Source: Tridacna crocea
Taxonomy: Eukaryota; Mollusca; Bivalvia; Cardiida; Cardiidae
DNA length: 64,000 bases
Assembly (NCBI GenBank): GCA_943736015.1
Contig: OX031071.1
Location: forward strand, 43,340,619 to 43,404,618
Reading direction: 5' to 3'
The position numbers and the translations under genes are program-made. Within the stretch, counting starts at the first letter, position 1. Every line of letters starts with the position of its first letter. Under the pieces are notes generated by a model. It did not search any database. It was not told where the DNA came from and was given only the letters and a program-made list of their open reading frames with translations. This document shows, in pieces, positions 52,404 through 63,499 of this stretch.

Positions 52404-52720
52404 TGGTATTTTCGTTCTCGGTATTTTGTTGTTAAAGTCTTGGCCTCCTACCTTCAGTTTGATGTTATTTATCGGTACGGCATGATTCGGATGATTAAGA
52501 AGAGTACAAATGTTGAAGACCCTTCTGCTGAGGGCAAACAGATCTAACTGCAACCTGTGAGAGCTTTTACTTACAGTGCTACAACACTAATACTAGCTGA
52601 TGTGATCTTATAACATTGAAGTCTTAACCCTGAAAACAACTTATGACTGAATTTCAACACCCGCTAAATATACAAACAACACGACTCGGCCAATTCCATG
52701 AGAATGTATAACTTAATCAA

Positions 52721-52753
52721 CAATACAATACAATACAATACAATACCTTTATT
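52721..52753 (-). other. LINE 3' end: AATAAA and (TATTG)n tail
   Basis: On the minus strand AATAAA (52753-52748) is followed by GGTATTGTATTGTATTGTATTG, five pentanucleotide units. This sets the 3' terminus of the full-length LINE. Confidence 0.85.
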
Positions 52754-52857
52754 CACTCTGTTCCTTTTACAGAAAACAAGAGGTAAATGTACATGAAACC
52801 AATTTTAACGAGGCAAAAATTGTATTTAGACAAACATAGTTCAAGTTCGTAATGTAA

Positions 52858-52858
<1 letters not shown>

Positions 52859-52899
<41 letters not shown>

Positions 52900-52912
52900 T
52901 GGGGGGAGAGAG
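52859..52912. repeat. (GA)n / G-run tract in the LINE 3' UTR
   Basis: About 16 GA units followed by GGGGGGGTGGGGGG. The tract is about 10 bp shorter in unit 2 (59768-59810). Confidence 0.9.
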
Positions 52913-52971
52913 AGGGTTGTCTAATTATTAATGATAAGTTGCAAAGATTAGTAAATTTACTTTTACATCAT

Positions 52972-55900
52972 TTAAAAGGAGTTTATGATGATTTTGATAA
53001 ATTTACACAAATTTACAATTTCAGAACGGTCTGTAGAATTTACTAGACGTTCAAATTTAACGACATTATGTCGCTTTGAAATTTTTTTAGAAATTAATTT
53101 TTTTCTTTGATCACTGAATGAGTTACACTCAAAAATATAATGATACTCATCACCAATGGAACTATTACAGAGGTTGCAGATTCGTTCTCTGGTTTCAAGA
53201 TTTGACCATCTTCCTACTTCAATAGGTAATCTATGATTATTTGTTCTGAATTTTATCATGTATTTCAAAAGTGCAGGAGGAGTCTGAATTAAATATTTTT
53301 CCAATCCGAATTTCTTTTTTATCAATCTGTAAGTATGACAACTATCATTATTTTCGATTTTACTAAACCAGGAATTAATATAAAGATCTTTTAACTTTTG
53401 TTTTATTGTTAATTTTAACCATTTATCATTTGGAAAACTTTGACTATCCCAAATATTTATCAAGCCGCATTTGACAAGGATATTTTTGACATTTTTTATC
53501 CAAAGGAAAAGGGGTATATTTGACACGGTTTCAGAGTTACAATAAATGTTATAAATATGTCTGTATACATTTGTTACTAGATAATTATGTTTACGTAAAA
53601 TAATTTTTGACCAAAACGAGATGAATCTTGTTTCTATATCAATAGATAAAGGATAAACCCCAGTTTCTCCGTAGATGATATGGGTTGGAGTTGACTTTTT
53701 TATATGTAGTATGTGTTTTAAAAACTTAAGTTGGACTTTTTCTAGAATTTGGTTATTTTCGAAAGACCAAAGTTCGCACCCGTAAAGCAAGATTGGTTTA
53801 ACGGTTTTTTCGAATAAATCAATTTGAGTATCGATTGGTAGAGCAAGTCTTTTAATTTTCCGAAGTAAACTGTACATCGCTCGAGTAGCTTGATTTGCAA
53901 TTTCTTCTTTTGTTTTATAGAAAGAACCAGATCGACTAAAAATAATTCCGAGATATTTGTATTCGTTTAAAGTTTCTATTGGCGCCTGATTATACGTAAA
54001 ATTGTAGGTACCTTGTCTTCCTTTTGAAAAAACGACTACTTTTGATTTCATTGTATTGACTGTGAGTTTCCATGTGTTACAATAATTTTCATATAAGTCT
54101 AATGCGTTTTGTAAGTCGTCTGCCGTACTTCCGAGTAGCACTGTATCATCGGCATATAATAGTATAAACATTTTTAAGAATAAGTTGTAATCCTCATTTA
54201 ATTCATTCGGTATGCTAAAACCGTTACATACTCCTGAGTTATTAAAAAAGTCATGGAGATCATTTAAATAGATCGAAAATGAAATTGGCGATAAATTTTC
54301 GCCTTGCCTTAAGCCATTTAAACATGGGAAGAGATTTGAGCACGTTTTGCCGACTCGAACGCATGATTTTATGTCATTGTACATATTTTTGATAAGACGC
54401 AAGCATTTACCGTTAATATTTACTGATATTAGTTTGTGCCATAGACCATCTCTCCAAACTGTGTCGAACGCCTGCTTTAAATCGATAAACGCACAAAAAA
54501 GTTTTTGTTTGGACTTGAACGCTAACTGAATTAAAGAATGTAGTAAGAACATATTGTCTGTGGTTGAAAAACCTTTTCTAAATCCTGATTGGTAATCATG
54601 TATAATTTTATTGGATTCGACATATTTATGCAGGCGTGTGTTAAGAATACTGGTAAATAATTTTCCAAGACAGCTTAGAAGAGTGATCGGTCTATAATTT
54701 GAAGGGATTGTGGGATCGCCTTTGTTTTTATAAACTGGGTGTATAATACCAGAGGACCACGATTTTGGGAAAATACCTTTATCTAAAATTAAATTGAATA
54801 ATTTGAAGTAGACATGTTTAAGAGACACGTAACTGTACTTGATATGTTCGTTGAGTATTTTATCAATACCGCACGCTTTATTATTTTTCAAATTTTTTAA
54901 AGCTTTTTCAATTTCATCGTATGTTATTTCACAATTTAATTCATTTTCAGAATTCTCATCATTGATGTTTAAATTTGGCATATTATCTCCAATTTGTGAA
55001 GACGAATTTATATCTTTGAAATAATCGTGTAAGTCTGTAATACTACACTTTATATCGCTTTGAGGGCTTTCGGAATTCAGTATTTTCCAAAATTTTCGGG
55101 GGTTAGAATGTTTTGTATTTTTAATTTCATTAGCTATTTTTTCCCTGTCAATTCTAGAGTATTTTGACAATGTATATTTATAATTTTTACTGCATTTTTT
55201 AAGATTTGACTTATTTATTTCACTTTTGCGTAATTTATAATTCAATTTCGCTCTGTGAAATTTTTTCCTTGCTCTTTTACAATCGCCTTTAAACCAATTA
55301 GGTAATGGATTAATAGTTAAATTGTGTTTATGTAATGTGCAATAATGATTTGGAGATTTAAATGTTGTTGTGCCAAAGCTTTTTTCTGCAGTTTCCATGA
55401 ATAAACTACCAATACTTTCAACGACAGAATCTATGTCTTTTTGATAATCTGTACTCTCATGTGTTATTCTAGAAATCTCATCTAGAATTTTGTTTATATG
55501 GTCATTTTTTATATTTTTCTCGAATTCGTCTTTTTTAAAATGATTCCATGTTTTTATGTCAGTATTCTCTGTTTGTGCGCAAGTGCATGTCGCTTTCGTG
55601 TGGAAAGAAGTACATAATGATACAGAGCAGTGAACATCAGATAAAAGAGGACAAAAGTCCCTCACAGAAAGACAATCAATAAAACGAAAGAGACTAGAAC
55701 TACATAAAAAATAATCGATAGTACTGACGTTTCTTGATGTTACTTTACCGTCTAGGTCGCCTCTAGTTCTACCATTCAAAATGAATAAATTTTGTTCCTG
55801 AGCAAAGTCAATCAATTTATAACCGAGGTTATTCATTGATTGATCACAATTTTTCCTATTTACGTTCACATTTGTGTTTTCAAATGATAAAATTTCTTGA

Positions 55901-56448
55901 TTATATTCCTCAATTAATTCTTCCGAATTCAATGATTGGAGAATACATTCATTTACGGCGATGAAATCAGCCTTTTCCTTTGTGCGTGAGTTAAAGTCAC
56001 CAAACAGTAAATAATGTGAATATATATCATAGACCGAATCAATTTCTTCCTTGATTTCAGAGTAAGGATCATTGACAGAGTATGCTGAGTTCTCTGGGGG
56101 TACATATAGTACACCACAGAGAACATCACCTATCTCCGTCAATTTATTAGATAATGTAAACCAGAGTGCATGTTTACTTTTAATGTTCAGTATACTAACA
56201 TGTGAAGCAATACTATTTTTAACCAATAACCCTATGCCACCTGATTTCCTGTTTGTAAGAGCACGTCTATTATTACTGTAGAAAGTATAATCTTTAATGC
56301 AAAAATAATCGGTGTCGTCCATTTTTATTTCTTGCAGTCCGATAATGTCATAGTTCTTAATTATTTCTAAAAACTCGGGAATCTTTTGTTTGCTTAATAA
56401 GCCACAGACATTTAAAGTTAAAAACGTCAAGCATTTCGAGCCGTCCAT
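52972..56448 (-). CDS. LINE ORF2: APE endonuclease, reverse transcriptase, zinc knuckle
   Basis: Full-length 1158-residue ORF2. The APE-type endonuclease spans about residues 8-280, with N13, E40, D151/N153 (GDFN) and S270-D271..H273 at the usual catalytic positions. A basic linker of about 280-480 follows. RT has 'NYRPITLLSCLGKLFTSIL', 'YQSGFRKGFST', 'AFIDLKQAFDTVW', 'GLRQGENLSPISFSIYLND' and Y765-A-D-D768. A 'HRLPIEVGRW' motif precedes a CNLC..EYHYIFEC knuckle near the C-terminus. The start ATG lies 153 nt after the ORF1 stop, so translation of ORF2 would need reinitiation or an internal start. The residue after SPI is Ser where unit 2 and the 2.4-kb LINE have Leu. This is the only complete ORF2 in the window and the best candidate for an active element; the Ser substitution may reduce activity. 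Confidence 0.93.
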   Translation of the reverse strand: MDGSKCLTFLTLNVCGLLSKQKIPEFLEIIKNYDIIGLQEIKMDDTDYFCIKDYTFYSNNRRALTNRKSGGIGLLVKNSIASHVSILNIKSKHALWFTLSNKLTEIGDVLCGVLYVPPENSAYSVNDPYSEIKEEIDSVYDIYSHYLLFGDFNSRTKEKADFIAVNECILQSLNSEELIEEYNQEILSFENTNVNVNRKNCDQSMNNLGYKLIDFAQEQNLFILNGRTRGDLDGKVTSRNVSTIDYFLCSSSLFRFIDCLSVRDFCPLLSDVHCSVSLCTSFHTKATCTCAQTENTDIKTWNHFKKDEFEKNIKNDHINKILDEISRITHESTDYQKDIDSVVESIGSLFMETAEKSFGTTTFKSPNHYCTLHKHNLTINPLPNWFKGDCKRARKKFHRAKLNYKLRKSEINKSNLKKCSKNYKYTLSKYSRIDREKIANEIKNTKHSNPRKFWKILNSESPQSDIKCSITDLHDYFKDINSSSQIGDNMPNLNINDENSENELNCEITYDEIEKALKNLKNNKACGIDKILNEHIKYSYVSLKHVYFKLFNLILDKGIFPKSWSSGIIHPVYKNKGDPTIPSNYRPITLLSCLGKLFTSILNTRLHKYVESNKIIHDYQSGFRKGFSTTDNMFLLHSLIQLAFKSKQKLFCAFIDLKQAFDTVWRDGLWHKLISVNINGKCLRLIKNMYNDIKSCVRVGKTCSNLFPCLNGLRQGENLSPISFSIYLNDLHDFFNNSGVCNGFSIPNELNEDYNLFLKMFILLYADDTVLLGSTADDLQNALDLYENYCNTWKLTVNTMKSKVVVFSKGRQGTYNFTYNQAPIETLNEYKYLGIIFSRSGSFYKTKEEIANQATRAMYSLLRKIKRLALPIDTQIDLFEKTVKPILLYGCELWSFENNQILEKVQLKFLKHILHIKKSTPTHIIYGETGVYPLSIDIETRFISFWSKIILRKHNYLVTNVYRHIYNIYCNSETVSNIPLFLWIKNVKNILVKCGLINIWDSQSFPNDKWLKLTIKQKLKDLYINSWFSKIENNDSCHTYRLIKKKFGLEKYLIQTPPALLKYMIKFRTNNHRLPIEVGRWSNLETRERICNLCNSSIGDEYHYIFECNSFSDQRKKLISKKISKRHNVVKFERLVNSTDRSEIVNLCKFIKIIINSF

Positions 56449-56601
56449 TTGGGATACACTTGCAGATGACGTACCGTTACTGCCTTTATCACGTGAGCTA
56501 TTGCGTTCTAAGGGATCAGACTGGTTATTTAAAGTACCGCTAGCTTCAGATTTCGGACTGTCACGTGTTTCCCATGCTTTATTTGACCTTCCCGCACATT
56601 C

Positions 56602-58143
56602 CTAGTCATAGACCGGACCTCCCGCAACGTTTGAGCACGTGCCATCCAAAACAATAGGGTTTTCTCTTATCGGGTTCAATACTGAGTGCGCTTGCCCTAG
56701 TACATTCGAGACGATTACACTTTGCTCATCGAACATGTTCGATGATTCGGAAGTTTTGTACTTTTTTGAATTTTCTTCTTCCAGTGGCGATCTGGCCTTA
56801 TTCTTATGGCCTTGCGATGATTTTTGCAGTGTTTTCCTAATGACATCATGTTCTGCAAGACTCTGGAAACGATTTGATAATGGTACTGGTGGATCAAATT
56901 CCCGGCTTCTGCGCTGAGTATTCGATTGAGGTCGAGGGTCACGAGAGTGATATTCACTCATAGGTATACCGGGGTTGTCGGTTTTTTCCTCTGGTATATA
57001 CTGTGTACCGTTAATAAATAACTTGTCACGGATAAGCACTACTTTATTTTCTTTATTTGCCTTGAATTTTCTCATAACTGGGTAGAGGGTTTTCCGTTTT
57101 TGTTCGATTTCGTAAGGGAATTGTTCCCGCACTGTATATCCGTTTTTTTCTCTATTTAGATTGAATGATTCCTTTCTCACATATTCTCTGTCGGTATATC
57201 TTTCAAATTTTGCGACTATTGGCCTAGCATTCGGTTTATCCCTGCTTCCTCTTCTCGCGCCTAGCCTATGAACTCTATCAAAGACTATTTGATCTACTGA
57301 TTCTGGTGAGTTTGGCAGAACTTGGTTTTTCAAAAAGTTTCTCAATTCTGTTTCTGTATTTTCACCTGGTTTCTCTTCTATCCCAAAGAACAATAAGTTT
57401 TCTTGCATTGAACGGGTTTTCAATTCAAGTATTTCATTCTGCAGTTTTTCGTAATTTTGGTTCATAGTTTTCACGTTTTGGTCTAAGTTTTGGTTTATTA
57501 ATTTCAGCTCAGTAATCTCCTTCTCAGTTCGCTCCCTTGAGTCTATATATGCGTTAAACATGGAGCTCATAGCTTGACATGATGTTTCAAATTCTGTCAC
57601 TTGGGATGAAATTCTCTCATTTTCTTTTTTCAGTTTGTTTACGTCAGTTTGTACTTTTTCCATAATATTTTCAATTTTTGACAATTTTGATACGTTGTTT
57701 TCTATTTCTGTGAGCCTTGTGAGTACATTTGTATTAGTTATTTGTGTTTGTCTAAGTTCTTGCTGAATTTGTTGTAGAACTCCATATATCCCGCTATTTT
57801 GCATATCGGAGCGGGACATTATGTTTGTATTGTTCATGGCTCCTGTGTATAACGGATTGGTCACGGGGTATGATTGGTGAATACATTTTCCTGTACTATC
57901 AACTGTGGGTGGGGATGGTGCTGAGGATACAGATGGAATGTTTGCGGTCAGAGTTTTAGGGTTTTGGCTTACTTGCATGTTAGATTCTGTATTAATCTGT
58001 CCCTTTGGGTTCTCCTGAATAATGTTCGTTAACAGTCTATTTCGATTTGATCCCTCTTCAGCAAATCCCGGAGGCTTTGTAGTATTTTTTCCCGCCATAT
58101 TTGTTCCTTTGTTTGCTCCTTTGTTGTGTTTTTTGCCGGTCAT
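56602..58143 (-). CDS. LINE ORF1: coiled-coil RNA-binding protein, L1-ORF1p-like
   Basis: A 513-residue protein encoded upstream of ORF2. The N-terminal 1-115 is basic, polar and probably disordered. Residues 120-245 form a long heptad-rich coiled coil ('RLTEIENNVSKLSKIENIM'). Residues 247-325 ('ENLLFFGIEEKPGENTETEL', 'VFDRVHRLGAR', 'PIVAKFERYTDRE') have the RRM-like arrangement of L1 ORF1p. Residues 335-385 ('TVREQFPYEI', 'VVLIRDKLFINGTQY') correspond to the C-terminal domain. By family analogy it forms trimers that coat the LINE RNA and act as a chaperone. The ATG at 58143 is used because the frame upstream is closed by stops. No break is seen. Confidence 0.88.
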   Translation of the reverse strand: MTGKKHNKGANKGTNMAGKNTTKPPGFAEEGSNRNRLLTNIIQENPKGQINTESNMQVSQNPKTLTANIPSVSSAPSPPTVDSTGKCIHQSYPVTNPLYTGAMNNTNIMSRSDMQNSGIYGVLQQIQQELRQTQITNTNVLTRLTEIENNVSKLSKIENIMEKVQTDVNKLKKENERISSQVTEFETSCQAMSSMFNAYIDSRERTEKEITELKLINQNLDQNVKTMNQNYEKLQNEILELKTRSMQENLLFFGIEEKPGENTETELRNFLKNQVLPNSPESVDQIVFDRVHRLGARRGSRDKPNARPIVAKFERYTDREYVRKESFNLNREKNGYTVREQFPYEIEQKRKTLYPVMRKFKANKENKVVLIRDKLFINGTQYIPEEKTDNPGIPMSEYHSRDPRPQSNTQRRSREFDPPVPLSNRFQSLAEHDVIRKTLQKSSQGHKNKARSPLEEENSKKYKTSESSNMFDEQSVIVSNVLGQAHSVLNPIRENPIVLDGTCSNVAGGPVYD

Positions 58144-58334
58144 TTCACCTTTTCACTATTTTTTTTTCACTTACAGGAACGGTTTTAAATGTGCCAATGA
58201 CTTAATCCTATTTTTATATTTATTCCCGAAAAAAATCACAATATATCAATTAAGAAAATTGCTGAATGATTACTATTTTCCTAGAGCACGTAAAAAGTAC
58301 GTCCATATTGGTAGCCTCGTTTTCGTATTCCTTT
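58144..58334 (-). other. LINE 5' UTR; presumed 5' end at 58334
   Basis: Sequence between the ORF1 start and the unit junction. The junction TTCCTTT|CCTTGAAAGG marks where LINE sequence ends and the duplicated flank begins. No promoter motif can be supported. Confidence 0.5.
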
Positions 58335-58526
58335 CCTTGAAAGGTAAAGTACATAGCTAATATGTAACCTTGAATCGATTTCATTACCCGGAAGTAACTT
58401 ATACTAGTTAGTTAAAATTGGGATGAAACTGTAGGAAGTCTTTATATTTTGGGGCAAATGACGTGCATCAGAATGATGACTTGGAATGTAAACTAGATAC
58501 ATATCTACACAGGGTATGTTTACTGG

Positions 58527-59311
58527 TACCTTCAGTCTGAAGGTGTCTGCTCCGATGCTATTTTTGTTACTGTTCTTCGCAAAAGGTATTGTGGTAATTT
58601 TACTGGTTTGACTTTAGCCATTCCCGCATGTGCATAATGAGCGCCGGAGAATCCCGCGCCATAAAGGTAGCCTCAGACGATATCGAGAAGCCAAACTGTA
58701 AAGACGTGTCTTTGTATCTTGTGTTTATTGTCGTGCGGCATCTGCCTGTAGAAAAGACGACTAGCAGTTTTTGTGACCCTCGGAGGCGGACCAGTTACAA
58801 ATAGGCAAGTCTGATTTTACAACAGTATGCAGGTTTCCATAACTGGATTGAAAATTCATATTTTTATCTACTCCAGCAGGGTAAGTAGGTGCCAAAGTTT
58901 CTAGCCCTGTAGAGTTTTTCATTCCAAATTCATATCATGGATGACTGTTATCTGCAAATGCTTTCAACTTGGACAGTTCTAACATTTTGTTGTGCGGTAA
59001 AGGGTTAAGTGCAGGATGACATGGTCATGGCTTTGAAAATAGCTCTGTGAAAAAGCAGCCTGTACAGTGACAACATTTGAGACTAGTCCAAATTGAAAGT
59101 ATTTGCAGGCAACAAAATAAATATGATTCAAAAGTTTAAAATTGCTTTTGGAAGGTAGAAAACATTGTGGGAAAAGGAGAAATTGCGTCTTTCTCAGAGT
59201 CGTTAAAAGTCAGGATTGTGTGGTAAGGGGTTAAAATTTTTGGGTGATGGTGTGAAGACCAGTCACAAAAATAGCATCGGAGCAGACACCTTCAGACTGA
59301 AGGTAGTTTAC
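58527..59311. mobile_element. TA-flanked element, unit 2 copy
   Basis: Same TIRs and flanks as 51619-52403. Confidence 0.65.
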
Positions 59312-59628
59312 TGGTATTTTCGTTCTCGGTATTTTGTTGTTAAAGTCTTGGCCTCCTACCTTCAGTTTGATGTTATTTATCGGTACGGCATGATTCGGAT
59401 GATTAAGAAGAGTACAAATGTTGAAGACCCTTCTGCTGAGGGCAAACAGATCTAACTGCAACCTGTGAGAGCTTTTACTTACAGTGCTACAACACTAATA
59501 CTAGCTGATGTGATCTTATAACATTGAAGTTTTAACCCTGAAAACAACTTATGACTGAATTTCAACACCCGCTAAATATACAAACAACACGACTCGGCCA
59601 ATTCCATGAGAATGTATAACTTAATCAA

Positions 59629-59661
59629 CAATACAATACAATACAATACAATACCTTTATT
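59629..59661 (-). other. LINE 3' end of unit 2: AATAAA and (TATTG)n
   Basis: Same tail as at 52721, with the same number of pentanucleotide units. Confidence 0.85.
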
Positions 59662-59869
59662 CACTCTGTTCCTTTTACAGAAAACAAGAGGTAAATGTAC
59701 ATGAAACCAATTTTAACGAGGCAAAAATTGTATTTAGACAAACATAGTTCAAGTTCGTAATGTAAAGGAGAGAGAGAGAGAGAGAGAGAGGGGGGGGTGG
59801 GGGGAGAGAGAGGGTTGTCTAATTATTAATGATAAGTTGCAAAGATTAGTAAATTTACTTTTACATCAT

Positions 59870-62800
59870 TTAAAAGGAGTTTATGATGATTTTGATAAAT
59901 TTACACAAATTTACAATTTCAGAACGGTTTGTAGAATTTACTAGACGTTCAAATTTAACGACATTATGTCGCTTTGAAATTTTTTTAGAAATTAATTTTT
60001 TTCTTTGATCACTGAATGAGTTACACTCAAAAATATAATGATACTCATCACCAATGGAACTATTACAGAGGTTGCAGATTCGTTCTCTGGTTTCAAGATT
60101 TGACCATCTTCCTACTTCAATAGGTAATCTATGATTATTTGTTCTGAATTTTATCATGTATTTCAAAAGTGCAGGAGGAGTCTGAATTAAATATTTTTCC
60201 AATCCGAATTTCTTTTTTATCAATCTGTAAGTATGACAACTATCATTATTTTCGATTTTACTAAACCAGGAATTAATATAAAGATCTTTTAACTTTTGTT
60301 TTATTGTTAATTTTAACCATTTATCATTTGGAAAACTTTGACTATCCCAAATATTTATCAAGCCGCATTTGACAAGGATATTTTTGACATTTTTTATCCA
60401 AAGGAAAAGGGGTATATTTGACACGGTTTCAGAGTTACAATAAATGTTATAAATATGTCTGTATACATTTGTTACTAGATAATTATGTTTACGTAAAATA
60501 ATTTTTGACCAAAACGAGATGAATCTTGTTTCTATATCAATAGATAAAGGATAAACCCCAGTTTCTCCGTAGATGATATGGGTTGGAGTTGACTTTTTTA
60601 TATGTAGTATGTGTTTTAAAAACTTAAGTTGGACTTTTTCTAGAATTTGGTTATTTTCGAAAGACCAAAGTTCGCACCCATAAAGCAAGATTGGTTTAAC
60701 GGTTTTTTCGAATAAATCAATTTGAGTATCGATTGGTAGAGCAAGTCTTTTAATTTTCCGAAGTAAACTGTACATCGCTCGAGTAGCTTGATTTGTAATT
60801 TCTTTTTTTGTTTTATAGAAAGAACCAGATCGACTAAAAATAATTCCGAGATATTTGTATTCGTTTAAAGTTTCTATTGGCGCCTGATTATACGTAAAAT
60901 TGTAGGTCCCTTGTCTTCCTTTTGAAAAAACGACTACTTTTGATTTCATTGTATTGACTGTGAGTTTCCATGTGTTACAATAATTTTCATATAAGTCTAA
61001 TGCGTTTTGTAAGTCGTCTGCCGTACTTCCGAGTAGCACTGTATCATCGGCATATAATAGTATAAACATTTTTAAGAATAAGTTGTAATCCTCATTTAAT
61101 TCATTCGGTATGCTAAAACCGTTACATACTCCTGAGTTATTAAAAAAGTCATGGAGATCATTTAAATAGATCGAAAATAAAATTGGCGATAAATTTTCGC
61201 CTTGCCTTCAGCCATTTAAACATGGGAAGAGATTTGAGCACGTTTTGCCGACTCGAACGCATGATTTTATGTCATTGTACATATTTTTGATAAGACGCAA
61301 GCATTTACCGTTAATATTTACTGATATTAGTTTGTGCCATAGACCATCTCTCCAAACTGTGTCGAACGCCTGCTTTAAATCGATAAACGCACAAAAAAGT
61401 TTTTGTTTGGACTTGAACGCTAACTGAATTAAAGAATGTAGTAAGAACATATTGTCTGTGGTTGAAAAACCTTTTCTAAATCCTGATTGGTAATCATGTA
61501 TAATTTTATTGGATTCGACATATTTATGCAGGCGTGTGTTAAGAATACTGGTAAATAATTTTCCAAGACAGCTTAGAAGAGTGATCGGTCTATAATTTGA
61601 AGGGATTGTGGGATCGCCTTTGTTTTTATAAACTGGGTGTATAATACCAGAGAACCACGATTTTGGGAAAATACCTTTATCTAAAATTAAATTGAATAAT
61701 TTGAAGTAGACATGTTTAAGAGACACGTAACTGTACTTGATATGTTCGTTGAGTATTTTATCAATACCGCACGCTTTATTATTTTTCAGATTTTTCAAAG
61801 CTTTTTCAATTTCATCGTATGTTATTTCACAATTTAATTCATTTTCAGAATTCTCATCATTGATGTTTAAATTTGGCATATTATCTCCAATTTGTGAAGA
61901 CGAATTTATATCTTTGAAATAATCGTGTAAGTCTGTAATACTACACTTTATATCGCTTTGAGGGCTTTCGGAATTCAGTATTTTCCAAAATTTTCGGGGG
62001 TTAGAATGTTTTGTATTTTTAATTTCATTAGCTATTTTTTCCCTGTCAATTCTAGAGTATTTTGACAATGTATATTTATAATTTTTACTGCATTTTTTAA
62101 GATTTGACTTATTTATTTCACTTTTGCGTAATTTATAATTCAATTTCGCTCTGTGAAATTTTTTCCTTGCTCTTTTACAATCGCCTTTAAACCAATTAGG
62201 TAATGGATTAATAGTTAAATTGTGTTTATGTAATGTGCAATAATGATTTGGAGATTTAAATGTTGTTGTGCCAAAGCTTTTTTCTGCAGTTTCCATGAAT
62301 AAACTACCAATACTTTCAACGACAGAATCTATATCTTTTTGATAATCTGTACTCTCATGTGTTATTCTAGAAATCTCATCTAGAATTTTGTTTATATGGT
62401 CATTTTTTATATTTTTCTCGAATTCGTCTTTTTTAAAATGATTCCATGTTTTTATGTCAGTATTCTCTGTTTGTGCGCAAGTGCATGTCGCTTTCGTGTG
62501 GAAAGAAGTACATAATGATACAGAGCAGTGAACATCAGATAAAAGAGGACAAAAGTCCCTCACAGAAAGACAATCAATAAAACGAAAGAGACTAGAACTA
62601 CATAAAAAATAATCGATAGTACTGACGTTTCTTGATGTTACTTTACCGTCTAGGTCGCCTCTAGTTCTACCATTCAAAATGAATAAATTTTGTTCCTGAG
62701 CAAAGTCAATCAATTTATAACCGAGGTTATTCATTGATTGATCACAATTTTTCCTATTTACGTTCACATTTGTGTTTTCAAATGATAAAATTTCTTGATT

Positions 62801-63346
62801 ATATTCCTCAATTAATTCTTCCGAATTCAATGATTGGAGAATACATTCATTTACGGCGATGAAATCAGCCTTTTCCTTTGTGCGTGAGTTAAAGTCACCA
62901 AACAGTAAATAATGTGAATATATATCATAGACCGAATCAATTTCTTCCTTGATTTCAGAGTAAGGATCATTGACAGAGTATGCTGAGTTCTCTGGGGGTA
63001 CATATAGTACACCACAGAGAACATCACCTATCTCCGTCAATTTATTAGATAATGTAAACCAGAGTGCATGTTTACTTTTAATGTTCAGTATACTAACATG
63101 TGAAGCAATACTATTTTTAACCAATAACCCTATGCCACCTGATTTCCTGTTTGTAAGAGCACGTCTATTATTACTGTAGAAAGTATAATCTTTAATGCAA
63201 AAATAATCGGTGTCGTCCATTTTTATTTCTTGCAGTCCGATAATGTCATAGTTCTTAATTATTTCTAAAAACTCGGGAATCTTTTGTTTGCTTAATAAGC
63301 CACAGACATTTAAAGTTAAAAACGTCAAGCATTTCGAGCCGTCCAT
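59870..63346 (-). pseudogene. LINE ORF2, unit 2 copy with an in-frame UGA
   Basis: Same protein as 52972-56448, but the codon after 'LFPCLNG' is TGA (61210-61208), replacing TTA. Residues 1-712 (63346-61208) retain the endonuclease and the N-terminal half of RT; the downstream frame continues unbroken to 59870 with an intact YADD box. Other substitutions are few: Ser to Phe in 'SWFSGI', Glu to Lys and Ala to Thr in 'KKEITNQ', and Leu in 'SPILFS' where unit 1 has Ser. The stop removes the RT catalytic half. Confidence 0.9.
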
Positions 63347-63499
63347 ATGGGATACACTTGCAGATGACGTACCGTTACTGCCTTTATCACGTGAGCTATT
63401 GCGTTCTAAGGGATCAGACTGGTTATTTAAAGTACCGCTAGCTTCAGATTTCGGACTGTCACGTGTTTCCCATGCTTTATTTGACCTTCCCGCACATTC

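Larger units (their letters stand above)
51427..58334. repeat. 6.9-kb tandem duplication, unit 1
   Basis: From CCTTGAAAGGTAAAGTACAT to the last base before the same motif at 58335. The unit consists of a segment A' end, the TA-flanked element, M1 remnants and the complete minus-strand LINE. Unit 2 runs from 58335 past the window edge at an offset of 6908 bp (6898 after a shorter GA tract). Confidence 0.9.

Noticed and set aside
52308-52553. 79- and 76-codon frames, repeated at 59216-59461
   Set aside because: Repetition is due to the tandem duplication; they span MITE and TIR sequence and have no protein features.
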